Of a stretch of 64,000 bases of DNA, positions 46,419-53,624 are shown piece after piece. The notes beneath the pieces were generated by a model that did no database searches, was not told where the DNA came from, and saw only the letters and a program-made list of their open reading frames with translations. A program made the position numbers and the translations under genes. The DNA lies in the NCBI RefSeq assembly GCF_000215975.1, contig NC_015682.1, positions 1,426,001 to 1,490,000 on the forward strand, given 5' to 3'. The DNA is from Thermodesulfobacterium geofontis OPF15 (GTDB taxonomy: Bacteria > Desulfobacterota > Thermodesulfobacteria > Thermodesulfobacteriales > Thermodesulfobacteriaceae). Position 1 is the stretch's first letter. Each line of letters begins with the position of its first letter.

Positions 46419-47706
46419 AAGAAAGAAGTAAGTTCAATTCTTTTATTATATTTTCAAGATATAAAATAACTAAAATAAGGGCTAAATTTAAGATTATCCA
46501 TAAAAGTAAAATAATGCGAATTCTTAAAAATTTTTTCTGAATTTTATTAAAAATTTCCTCATTTATTAGAGCATTTTTCAAAAATTCAATTCTTTCAAAT
46601 ATTCCATAATGATGCCAACTTTTTCTATACAATTGCCCTGTAACTTCTCCTATTTTAAATAGGGCTGAAATAATGGGTTGAGGACTTTTTAATATAATAG
46701 CAGAAAGAAAATCTGCTTCCCTTTCAAATTGTCTTAAAAAGAAAGAAAAAATGTATCTTATGTAAATAAAAGCTAAAAAAATAAGTCCTATACCTAAGCT
46801 TATTTCTAATGAAACCGGTAAAGTCTTTTTATTTTTTATAATATCAATTAATTGAGGTGAAAAATAATAGGCTATTAAAAAACTTAGTATTAAAAGCGTT
46901 AACAAAAATAAAGGGAGATTTAAGAGTAAGAGCAAAAGCCAAAAATTATGTCTTTTTTTGAGATGTCCTATCTCATGAGCTACTACTCCTAAAATCTCTT
47001 CTGGAGAAAGAATACTTAAAAGTGGTTTAGAAAAAAATAAATATTTAAAAGGGGGTAAAAAACCTATAATACCTGCTGTATAAAGCTTTTTTCCTAAGTC
47101 ATCTAACACATAAATTTCACTTATTTTAACCTTATTTTTTTTCAAAAAATTTAAAATAATTTCTCTTAAAGCTAAATTGTCTAAGGGTTTTACAGGCCAA
47201 ATTTTAATTATCAAAAAGGGAGAAATAATAATAATGATGATCAAAAAAAGAAAAAACTCTCCCTCAAAATTTAAATTGAAAATATTAAAAATATCTTGAA
47301 AAATAACTAATAGTAATACTGGAAGAATAATACCTAAAAGGATTTTTAAGTAATTAAGTGTAAATCTTAAAAGTAAAAACCTTACTAAGAACATATAATG
47401 CAAAAACCATAAAATTCCTATAAGAGAAGAAAAATAGATTTTATCTAAATAGGTTTTAAAACTAAGAAAACTCAAGTCTATAATATAAAAAATAAAGCTA
47501 AGACCTATAAAAATTTTATCTAAAAAATTAATAAAGTGGGATTGATAAATTTTTTTTCTAACTATTAAAAGCAAAAAAATAAAAAGGAATTCTTTAAAAA
47601 TAAAAAGGGAGACGAGAAAAATTGAGGAAATTTTATAGGAAGTTACAGGAATAAACTCATAAATAATAAAAGCTAACCAAAGATATATAAGATCTTCATA
47701 GATCAA
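46408..47706 (-). CDS. M48-family membrane zinc metalloprotease
   Basis: A 432-residue protein with several N-terminal hydrophobic helices (1-170). The peptidase core is PEEILGVVAHEIGHLKKRHNF, where HEIGH is HExxH. Two further helices follow, then ERE ADFLSA (FEREADFLSAIIL) supplies the third zinc ligand. The pattern fits HtpX/CAAX-prenyl-protease-like enzymes that degrade membrane or misfolded proteins. A large N-terminal membrane domain makes it longer than HtpX. The 3' end overlaps the possible prmA start. Confidence 0.85.
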   Translation of the reverse strand: MIYEDLIYLWLAFIIYEFIPVTSYKISSIFLVSLFIFKEFLFIFLLLIVRKKIYQSHFINFLDKIFIGLSFIFYIIDLSFLSFKTYLDKIYFSSLIGILWFLHYMFLVRFLLLRFTLNYLKILLGIILPVLLLVIFQDIFNIFNLNFEGEFFLFLIIIIIISPFLIIKIWPVKPLDNLALREIILNFLKKNKVKISEIYVLDDLGKKLYTAGIIGFLPPFKYLFFSKPLLSILSPEEILGVVAHEIGHLKKRHNFWLLLLLLNLPLFLLTLLILSFLIAYYFSPQLIDIIKNKKTLPVSLEISLGIGLIFLAFIYIRYIFSFFLRQFEREADFLSAIILKSPQPIISALFKIGEVTGQLYRKSWHHYGIFERIEFLKNALINEEIFNKIQKKFLRIRIILLLWIILNLALILVILYLENIIKELNLLLSCVI

Positions 47707-47834
47707 ATTTTAATACCACCAATACATATAATAATCAAATTAATTCAAATAAATGAACTTTACTTTAATTAGAAACTCCAAAACAATAAAAATATATCAA
47801 AAAATAAAAATATGACAAGTCTTACATTGATTAT

Positions 47835-47987
47835 TTATCTTTCCCACCACTTTTCAAGTTTTTCTATTTTTCTTTTAGTTAAAGTTTCTCCATTAGTGAT
47901 AGTTTCATATCCTTAAATACCCATGACTTGCTCAAGGCGAAAATAATGATTTGGACATTTGAAGTGGTAAAATTATAAATTTTTCAT
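47835..47987 (-). pseudogene. Short gene with two in-frame TAA stops
   Basis: An AGGAGG site precedes ATG at 47987. The frame then reads MKNL, TAA, FYHFKCPNHYFRLEQVMGI, TAA, GYETITNGETLTKRKIEKLEKWWER, TAA (47835-47837). The segments are protein-like (CPNHYF, a charged helical end) and total 51 codons. They suggest a small, recently broken gene of unknown family. It lies in the 311-base gap between the M48 and fmdB genes; I see nothing else in that gap. Confidence 0.4.
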
Positions 47988-48017
47988 TTCCTCCTAAAAA
48001 TTTTTAACTACTATTTT

Positions 48018-48254
48018 CTAAAGAAGTATTTTCTTTTTTTTGTTTTTCTTTCTTTTCCTTTTCTTTTCCTTTTCTTTTCTTGCATAATCTGTAACATACC
48101 ATCCAGTACCCTTTAAGATAAAACTACTTTCACTAATAAGTTTTATTAATTCTCCACCACATTCTTTACAAACTTTCAAAGGCTCATCTGTTATTTTTTG
48201 CCATACTTCAAAGTGCTTTCCACAACTTTTACATTCATATTCATAAATTGGCAT
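48018..48254 (-). CDS. FmdB-family zinc-ribbon protein with slippery poly-Lys tail
   Basis: A 78-residue protein: [50 protein letters not shown]. It is a canonical FmdB zinc ribbon including the GxGWYVTDY extension. The tail is Lys/Arg/Glu-rich, encoded by an almost pure purine tract, and ends KKKKILL. Adding one A to the A8 run near 48034-48041 would give the tail [12 protein letters not shown], more like the Ser-rich ends seen in the family. Ribosome site AAGGAGGTG. Confidence 0.85.
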   Translation of the reverse strand: MPIYEYECKSCGKHFEVWQKITDEPLKVCKECGGELIKLISESSFILKGTGWYVTDYARKEKEKKRKRKKNKKKKILL

Positions 48255-48277
48255 CCTTCTTCACCTCCTTGAAGATT

Positions 48278-48826
48278 TTAAGAATAAATTTGGTCAAAAT
48301 AGTAAAAAACTTTATTCATATGAGGTAAATTTGTGAAATCTTTTAAGGCTTTTTTGGTAAGATTATGCACAAATTTTTCTTCTTCCCATTTATATTTAGA
48401 ATAAAAATTACTCTCATATCTAATAAATCTAACTAAATGGATCAATTCGTGAGTTAAAATATAAAGCAAAAGTTCTTTTAGAAAAGGGTTTTTTTTGTGA
48501 AAAATTTTATTTTTATTAAGACATATAACATAAAAGTCCTTTCTTTTTGATGGTAAATCATGTAATATTTTACCCTTTAAAATAGTTGCAAACCTGTTTT
48601 TAAAAAACTTGTTTTCCTTTAAAATGTATATATCATAAATTAATCTACTAATCTCTCTTTCTGAAAGCTTAAATTTTTCAATAAGATTTAATTCGCAAAG
48701 ATAAAAAATATTTTCTAATTCATAAAAATTATTAAATTTTCTTAAATATGAAGTTACTTTTTTCCCTTGGGATAAGATCCTAACCAAACTACTTGAAGAC
48801 AATAATTTTGCATTTCCTCCAAACAT
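48278..48826 (-). CDS. Hypothetical protein with HExxH motif
   Basis: A frame of up to 182 residues carrying LYILTHELIHLVRFIRYES followed by KWEEEKFVHNLTKKAL. This is HExxH with a downstream Glu-rich helix, as in small gluzincin-like metallopeptidases. I do not recognise the family. The nominal ATG at 48826 lies 73 bases inside pheA. The true start is more likely near or after the pheA stop, perhaps a non-ATG codon before YLRKFNNFYELENIF. Downstream of pheA and upstream of fmdB in the rimP-nusA group. Confidence 0.65.
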   Translation of the reverse strand: MFGGNAKLLSSSSLVRILSQGKKVTSYLRKFNNFYELENIFYLCELNLIEKFKLSEREISRLIYDIYILKENKFFKNRFATILKGKILHDLPSKRKDFYVICLNKNKIFHKKNPFLKELLLYILTHELIHLVRFIRYESNFYSKYKWEEEKFVHNLTKKALKDFTNLPHMNKVFYYFDQIYS

Positions 48827-49830
48827 TCTTTTATCTTCTCGTCTTTAATATGTCCTTCGCAATCTAAGAAAAAAACATATTTCCAAGGTTCATCTTTAGA
48901 GGGTCTGCTTTCTATTTTAGTAAGATTTATTTTTCTTACAGCGAAACATCTAAGCACATCAAAAAGAGCACCAGGTCTATCTGCTACACTAAAAAGAAGA
49001 GAAGTTTTATCATCTCCAGTAGGTTGAACCTCTGTTTTTCCAATAATCCAAAATCTTGTAGAATTTCCTTTTATATCTTCTATATTTTTAGCTACAATCT
49101 GAAGATGATATAATTTTGCTGCTACTAAACTTGCAATTGCACCTACACTTTCATCTACAGCTGCCCATTTTGCTGCTAAAGCTGTTGAAGGAACTGTTTC
49201 AATAGGAACTGAAGGTAATTTTTTCCTTAACCATTTCCTACATTGAGCTATAGCTTGAGGATGGGAAAGTACTTTTTTAATGTCCTCTATTTTCCCAGTT
49301 TGATTCATAAGATGATGAGAAATAGATTCATAAATTTCTCCACATACTTTTAATCCATATTCATAGATAGCATCAAGAGTTGTTGCTACAACCCCTTCTA
49401 TAGAGTTTTCAATAGGAACCACTCCAAAATTAACTCTTTCACTACTTACTTCTTCAAAAACATCAGTTATAGTTTCTACAGGTATAAGTTCAGCAGAGGT
49501 CCCGAAATAATTTAAAGCTGCAATGTGACTAAAAGTTGCTTCAGGACCAAGATAAGCTACTTTTATTTTTTGTTGAGCACTTCTACAAGCTTTTATAATT
49601 TCTGAATAAATTACTTTTAATGCATCCTCAGGAAAGACTTTTTGATTAATTTTTAAAACTTTATTCAAAATCTCTTTTTCTCTCAATAAATCAAAACTTT
49701 CATATCCCATATTCTCTTTAAGCTTTCCTATTTCTTTTGCAACCTCTATTCTTTCTTTTAAAAGTTCAACAATTTGTGTATCTATTTTATCAATTTTTTC
49801 TCTTAATTCTTGAAGTTTATTGTTCTTCAT
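48754..49830 (-). CDS. pheA: Bifunctional chorismate mutase / prephenate dehydratase
   Basis: A 358-residue phenylalanine-synthesis enzyme. Chorismate mutase (AroQ) occupies about 1-90 (LREKIDKIDTQIVELLKERIEVAKEIGKLK). Prephenate dehydratase spans about 92-270 (VAYLGPEATFSHIAALNYFG, GVVPIENSIEGVV, and NSTRFWIIGK with the TRF motif). The ACT domain follows (LLFSVADRPGALFDVLRCFAVRKINLTKIESRP), the site of phenylalanine feedback inhibition. Overlaps ylxR by 14 bases. Confidence 0.96.
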   Translation of the reverse strand: MKNNKLQELREKIDKIDTQIVELLKERIEVAKEIGKLKENMGYESFDLLREKEILNKVLKINQKVFPEDALKVIYSEIIKACRSAQQKIKVAYLGPEATFSHIAALNYFGTSAELIPVETITDVFEEVSSERVNFGVVPIENSIEGVVATTLDAIYEYGLKVCGEIYESISHHLMNQTGKIEDIKKVLSHPQAIAQCRKWLRKKLPSVPIETVPSTALAAKWAAVDESVGAIASLVAAKLYHLQIVAKNIEDIKGNSTRFWIIGKTEVQPTGDDKTSLLFSVADRPGALFDVLRCFAVRKINLTKIESRPSKDEPWKYVFFLDCEGHIKDEKIKECLEEMQNYCLQVVWLGSYPKGKK

Positions 49831-50071
49831 AATTTATCTCTACTTCGTTATTTTTTATTCTCAAAGAATGAAACAGTTTTCTTTTTACCTTCAAGTTTTT
49901 TATTTTAGGAAGGCAGCCCCAACAAAAATAAGCTCCTCTTCCACCCTCTTTTTGAAGCTTATCTAAAACTATTTTATTTTCTTTTATACAAAATCTCAAT
50001 AAGTCTTTTTTAGGCATTTTTCTCTTGCAAACTATACAGGTCCTCTCAGGAACATGCCCTTTTTTAGGCAT
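49817..50071 (-). CDS. ylxR: YlxR-family RNA-binding protein
   Basis: An 84-residue protein: RTCIVCKRKMPKKDLLRFCI and KEGGRGAYFCWGCLPK, the DUF448 signature. It typically sits between nusA and infB; here it directly follows nusA (8-base overlap) but pheA, not infB, comes next. Reported as a nucleoid or RNA-binding regulator in other bacteria. Confidence 0.92.
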   Translation of the reverse strand: MPKKGHVPERTCIVCKRKMPKKDLLRFCIKENKIVLDKLQKEGGRGAYFCWGCLPKIKNLKVKRKLFHSLRIKNNEVEINYEEQ

Positions 50072-51323
50072 TTATCTCTTTCTTAGCTTTTTCAACAATT
50101 TTTTCTACCTCTTCTAAGGGTAGCTTTGTTAATTCAGCAATTTTTTCTATAGGTGTTTCTACAAGAGTTTTCAAATCTTTAATATTTGCTTCATAAAGAT
50201 AACCTGCAATTTCATCAGATAATCCTGTTACTTTAAGTAACCTTAAAAATTCTGGTTCTTGACGTCTCAAATACTGGGTTTCGCTTAAAATGTCTATTCT
50301 CCATCCTACAAGTTTAGAAGCAAGTCTAACATTTTCTCCCTTTTTACCAATAGCAAGGGACAATTGGTCATCAGGAACAATAACTTCAAGAGTTTTATTT
50401 TCTTCATCCACTATAACTTTACTACATTCTGCTGGAGCTAAAGCATTATAAACAAATTTAGCAGGATCAGGATCCCATAAAACTACATCTATCTTTTCTT
50501 TCCCCTCCTTTTTATCAGCTTTTGCTATATTAAGTTCCTCTAAAATAGTAGAAATCCTTGAGCCTCTTACTCCTATACAGGTTCCTACAGGATCAATATT
50601 GGGATTAGTCGAGGTAACTGCAATTTTTGTTCTTGAACCGGGTTCTCTTGCTATAGCAACAATTTTAACTATACCTTCTTGAATTTCAGGTACTTCCTTT
50701 TCAAAAAGTTTTTTAACAAAAGCTGGATGTGAACGAGAAACTATAATTTGAGGCTCCTGTTGTCTATATACCTCTATAACCAAAGCTTTCAATCTATGCC
50801 CTCTAATATACTTTTCTCCAGGTACTTGTTCTTCCTCAGGTAAAAGAGCTTCTGCTCTTCCTAAGGAAAGAATTACTCCTCTTTTGTCAAATCTGTGTAC
50901 ATACCCACTAACTATTTCTCCAATTTTATATTTATATTCATCATATATAAGGTGTTTCTCTGCAAGTCTTAATTTTTGAGAAAAAAGTTGTTTTACAATT
51001 TGAGCAGCTATACGTCCTAAATCTTGAAGTTCCACCCTTTCTCCAATGATGTCCTCAATTTTAATGTTAGGATAAATCTTTTGAGCCTCTTCTAAGGAAA
51101 TTTCTGTCTCCTTATCTTTAACTTCTGCTACCACTTTTTTTAATTTGTAAATCTCTATATCACCCTTTTCTTCATCATATTTAACTTCAATACGGGCTTT
51201 GTTACCAAATCGTTTTTTTGCTGCAGTTCTAATCCCTTCAATTAAAGCCTCAACAACTATCTCCTTAGATAAACCCTTTTCTTTACTTAAACTTTCTATA
51301 ACCCTTTTTAATTCTCCCGGCAT
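50064..51323 (-). CDS. nusA: Transcription termination/antitermination factor NusA
   Basis: A 419-residue RNA polymerase-binding factor. It has the N-terminal domain (EALIEGIRTAAKKRFGNKARIEV) and an S1 domain (GEIVSGYVHRFDKRGVILSLGRAEALLP). KH1 contains the signature DPVGTCIGVRGSRISTILEEL and KH2 contains LAIGKKGENVRLASKLVGWRIDI. A single HhH-like C-terminal domain follows (LKVTGLSDEIAGYLYEANI). Follows rimP by 24 bases in the conserved rimP-nusA-ylxR order. Confidence 0.97.
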   Translation of the reverse strand: MPGELKRVIESLSKEKGLSKEIVVEALIEGIRTAAKKRFGNKARIEVKYDEEKGDIEIYKLKKVVAEVKDKETEISLEEAQKIYPNIKIEDIIGERVELQDLGRIAAQIVKQLFSQKLRLAEKHLIYDEYKYKIGEIVSGYVHRFDKRGVILSLGRAEALLPEEEQVPGEKYIRGHRLKALVIEVYRQQEPQIIVSRSHPAFVKKLFEKEVPEIQEGIVKIVAIAREPGSRTKIAVTSTNPNIDPVGTCIGVRGSRISTILEELNIAKADKKEGKEKIDVVLWDPDPAKFVYNALAPAECSKVIVDEENKTLEVIVPDDQLSLAIGKKGENVRLASKLVGWRIDILSETQYLRRQEPEFLRLLKVTGLSDEIAGYLYEANIKDLKTLVETPIEKIAELTKLPLEEVEKIVEKAKKEINA

Positions 51324-51347
51324 AGATATTCTCCTCTACTTTAAAAT

Positions 51348-51815
51348 TCATTTAAACTTAATTTTAGGCTGTAAATTTGCTTTTTTAATATTATCCAAAG
51401 AAAACTCCCAAACTTTCCCTTCTACTTCCATCTGAACCAAATCTCCTTTTATTCCTAAAATAATACCTGTAAAATTTTTTCTCCCAGAAATAGGTGTTTT
51501 TAAAATAATTTTAGCTTTCTCTCCTTTAAATCTTTCGTAATCTTCTTTTTTAACCAAAGGTCTTTCTATCCCCGGAGAAGAAACTTCTAACACATAGGAA
51601 TGATGAATAAGATCTTCTTTATCTAATATTTTGCTTATCATTTCGCTTATTTTTGCACAATCTCCTACAGTAACTCCTCCTGGTTTATCTATAAAAATTC
51701 TTAAAACCCAACCTCCTCTTTCCCTTCTCCATTCTAAATCCACTAACTCTATATTTTTTCTTAAAATAGGAATTTCTATAATCTCTCTAATTTTATCTTT
51801 AATTTCTTTTTCCAT
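51348..51815 (-). CDS. rimP: Ribosome maturation factor RimP
   Basis: A 155-residue 30S assembly factor. GWVLRIFIDKPGGVTVGDCAKISEMISKIL and YVLEVSSPGIERPLVKKEDYERFKGEKAKIIL are the family signatures. Shares a transcript with nusA and ylxR. Preceded by an extended -10 promoter at 51845-51850. Confidence 0.95.
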   Translation of the reverse strand: MEKEIKDKIREIIEIPILRKNIELVDLEWRRERGGWVLRIFIDKPGGVTVGDCAKISEMISKILDKEDLIHHSYVLEVSSPGIERPLVKKEDYERFKGEKAKIILKTPISGRKNFTGIILGIKGDLVQMEVEGKVWEFSLDNIKKANLQPKIKFK

Positions 51816-51844
51816 AATCTTAAAATTAAAAATTATTTTTTAAA

Positions 51845-51850
51845 ATTATA
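51845..51850 (-). promoter_or_regulatory. Extended -10 of the rimP-nusA operon
   Basis: Minus strand TGATATAAT (TGn plus TATAAT) ends 29 bases upstream of the rimP ATG, with TTGATA 19 bases farther upstream as a weak -35. Confidence 0.5.
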
Positions 51851-51901
51851 TCACAAATATACCAAAAATTATCAATTTTAAAAGTGAAGTTTTAGATTTT
51901 G

Positions 51902-51931
51902 ATTTCTCTTTTACTTAGTATATAGAGAAAT
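51902..51931 (-). terminator. Inverted repeat after the UGA-containing zinc-ribbon gene
   Basis: ATTTCTCT and AGAGAAAT form a perfect 8-bp stem with a 14-base loop, starting 33 bases after the gene's stop. No long U-tract follows, so termination is uncertain. Confidence 0.3.
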
Positions 51932-51963
51932 AGCTACAGGATTTAAATCAGCTTAAAGATCTT

Positions 51964-52173
51964 TTAAAAATTACAACTTAAAGATAAAATTAGGTTTTCT
52001 TTAAGCTTTTCAATTTCTTCTTGATATTCCTTTGCTGGTCTTTCTATACCACAGGTAAGACACCTTACCTTAGCATTAGCTCAAGTTCCTTCTATAACTG
52101 CCTTACCTCCGCAGTATTTACAAATAAGGTGTCCTTTATTATCTTTGTTTTCAAAAAAATCAAACGAACTCAT
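51964..52173 (-). CDS. Candidate novel selenoprotein: 69-residue zinc-ribbon-like protein with in-frame UGA
   Basis: ATG at 52173 follows a GAGGGAG ribosome site. The frame reads MSSFDFFENKDNKGHLICKY, CGGKAVIEGT, TGA (52081-52083, codon 31), ANAKVRCLTCGIERPAKEYQ and a charged helical end, stopping at TAA (51964-51966). The UGA lies between CKYC (18-21) and CLTC (38-41), where a metal or redox residue is plausible. The code after UGA is clearly protein-like and keeps the second CxxCG. A stem-loop (52053-52070) at SECIS distance follows. selD in this window is also UGA-containing. I recognise no family. The alternative is a nonsense-mutated gene. Confidence 0.7.
52053..52070 (-). promoter_or_regulatory. 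Candidate bacterial SECIS hairpin in the zinc-ribbon gene
   Basis: On the minus strand AGGTAAG pairs perfectly with CTTACCT (7 bp) around the loop GTGT. The loop begins 17 bases after the UGA and its first base is G, meeting the published distance and loop-G criteria for bacterial SECIS elements. The stem is inside codons 37-42 of the reading frame. Confidence 0.65.
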
Positions 52174-52328
52174 TTTTTAACTCCCTCTAATTAAAGTATT
52201 TTATAGGTTAACTATTTTTATTTTCTCGTCAAGAGACAATAAATACAAAAGGGAACTATTATGAAAGATATTGAAAGGAAAAACTATTGTGCTACTTTTA
52301 GGATATTCATAAAATTATAAATATAAAG

Positions 52329-53600
52329 ATGAAATCTTCAAAAAGTATACTTATTTCAGCTGGACTTATTGGGAATGTAATTGAGTGGTATGATTTTATT
52401 GTCTATGGATACTTTGCACAAGTTTTTGCTAAACTCTTTTTTCCAACCCATGATCCTGTAGTATCTCTTATTTTAAGCTTTTTAACTTTTGCAGTTGGTT
52501 TTTTAGCTCGTCCTCTTGGTGCTCTTTTAATTGGCTATTTAGCAGATAAAAAGGGTAGAAAACCAGCCTTGGTTCTTTCTATATATCTTATGGCGGTTCC
52601 TTCGATCCTTATTATGCTTCTTCCTACTTATCAAAGTATAGGAATTGCTGCTCCTTTCATTCTTGGAATTCTAAGAATTTTCCAGGGTCTTTCTGCTGGT
52701 GGAGAATATACTACTTCAGTTACTTTTTTACTTGAGCATAGCAACCCTGAGCGCAGAGCCTTTTATGCAAGTATTAACCTTTCAGGAGCTATTCTTGGTA
52801 TTCTTATTGGTTCTTTTGTAGCTACTCTTTTTCATCGAATTTTTTCTATGGAAGAGATTCTATCTTATGCTTGGCGATTGGTTTATCTTCCTTCTATTAT
52901 TTTAATTTTCTTAGGAGTTATTATATTAAAAAGAACCTATGAAACCCCTTCTTTTGTTAAAGAGATCTTGTCTCCTTCCCGGGGATTTCCTCTTTTTACC
53001 GCTATAAAACATTATAAAAAATCCTTAGTCTTAACCTTAGCTTTATCAGCAGTGCAAGGAGTTGCCTTTTTTACTCTTTTTGTCTATTTGTCTACTTATT
53101 ATAATAGAATTTTAAAACTCCCAGCTGACCAATCTTTTTTAATTAACACTTTAGCCATGTTACTTCTTGATCTACTTATCCCAATTATAGCCCTTCTTTC
53201 AGACCGCTATGGAAGAAGGCCTTTTTTCTTAATTTCCCTTTCTCTTTATAGTTTTCTTTCTATAGGACTTGTTAAGCTCATGCTGTCTGCAGTTTTTATG
53301 ACTGTTCTTTTAAGCCACCTTATCTTTGCCTTAATATCTTCTCTCTTTATGAGTATTCTTCCTGCTACCTTAGCAGAGTTATTCCCTGTTAAAATAAGAG
53401 GAACCTCTTTTTCAGTTCTTTATAATATATCCCTTGCTATCTTTGGTGGAACTGTACCAATGGTTTGTACCCATTTTGTAGAAAAACTTAACATTTTAAC
53501 TTTTCCAGGAATTTATCTTTCAGCAATTTCAGCTTTAGCCCTTATTTTATCAATCCTTTTTCTACCTGAAACAAATCCAAGAAAATCTAAAATTAAGTAA
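52329..53600 (+). CDS. MFS transporter, metabolite:H+ symporter (MHS) family
   Basis: A 423-residue, 12-helix permease. IGNVIEWYDFIVYGYFAQVFAKLFFP is the MHS opening. GFLARPLGALLIGYLADKKGRKPAL is the 2-3 loop motif, with RIFQGLSAGGEYTTSVTFLLEH in helix 4 and LSDRYGRRPFF in the 8-9 loop. Relatives carry proline/betaine, shikimate, citrate or dicarboxylates with protons; the substrate cannot be assigned here. TATAAA seven bases before the ATG and no ribosome site suggest another leaderless message. Confidence 0.9.
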   Translation: MKSSKSILISAGLIGNVIEWYDFIVYGYFAQVFAKLFFPTHDPVVSLILSFLTFAVGFLARPLGALLIGYLADKKGRKPALVLSIYLMAVPSILIMLLPTYQSIGIAAPFILGILRIFQGLSAGGEYTTSVTFLLEHSNPERRAFYASINLSGAILGILIGSFVATLFHRIFSMEEILSYAWRLVYLPSIILIFLGVIILKRTYETPSFVKEILSPSRGFPLFTAIKHYKKSLVLTLALSAVQGVAFFTLFVYLSTYYNRILKLPADQSFLINTLAMLLLDLLIPIIALLSDRYGRRPFFLISLSLYSFLSIGLVKLMLSAVFMTVLLSHLIFALISSLFMSILPATLAELFPVKIRGTSFSVLYNISLAIFGGTVPMVCTHFVEKLNILTFPGIYLSAISALALILSILFLPETNPRKSKIK

Positions 53601-53624
53601 AATTTTCTAAATTATTTTACAATT

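Noticed and set aside
47835-47987. Selenocysteine or pyrrolysine decoding of the internal stops in this small frame
   Set aside because: Both stops are TAA, not TGA or TAG.
51816-51963. Riboswitch or structured leader before rimP-nusA
   Set aside because: Only an extended -10 promoter and a simple 8-bp inverted repeat are visible; no known riboswitch core was recognised.
52261-52320. 19-codon ORF upstream of the MFS gene, considered as a leader peptide
   Set aside because: No clear ribosome site, no attenuator hairpin and no residue bias.
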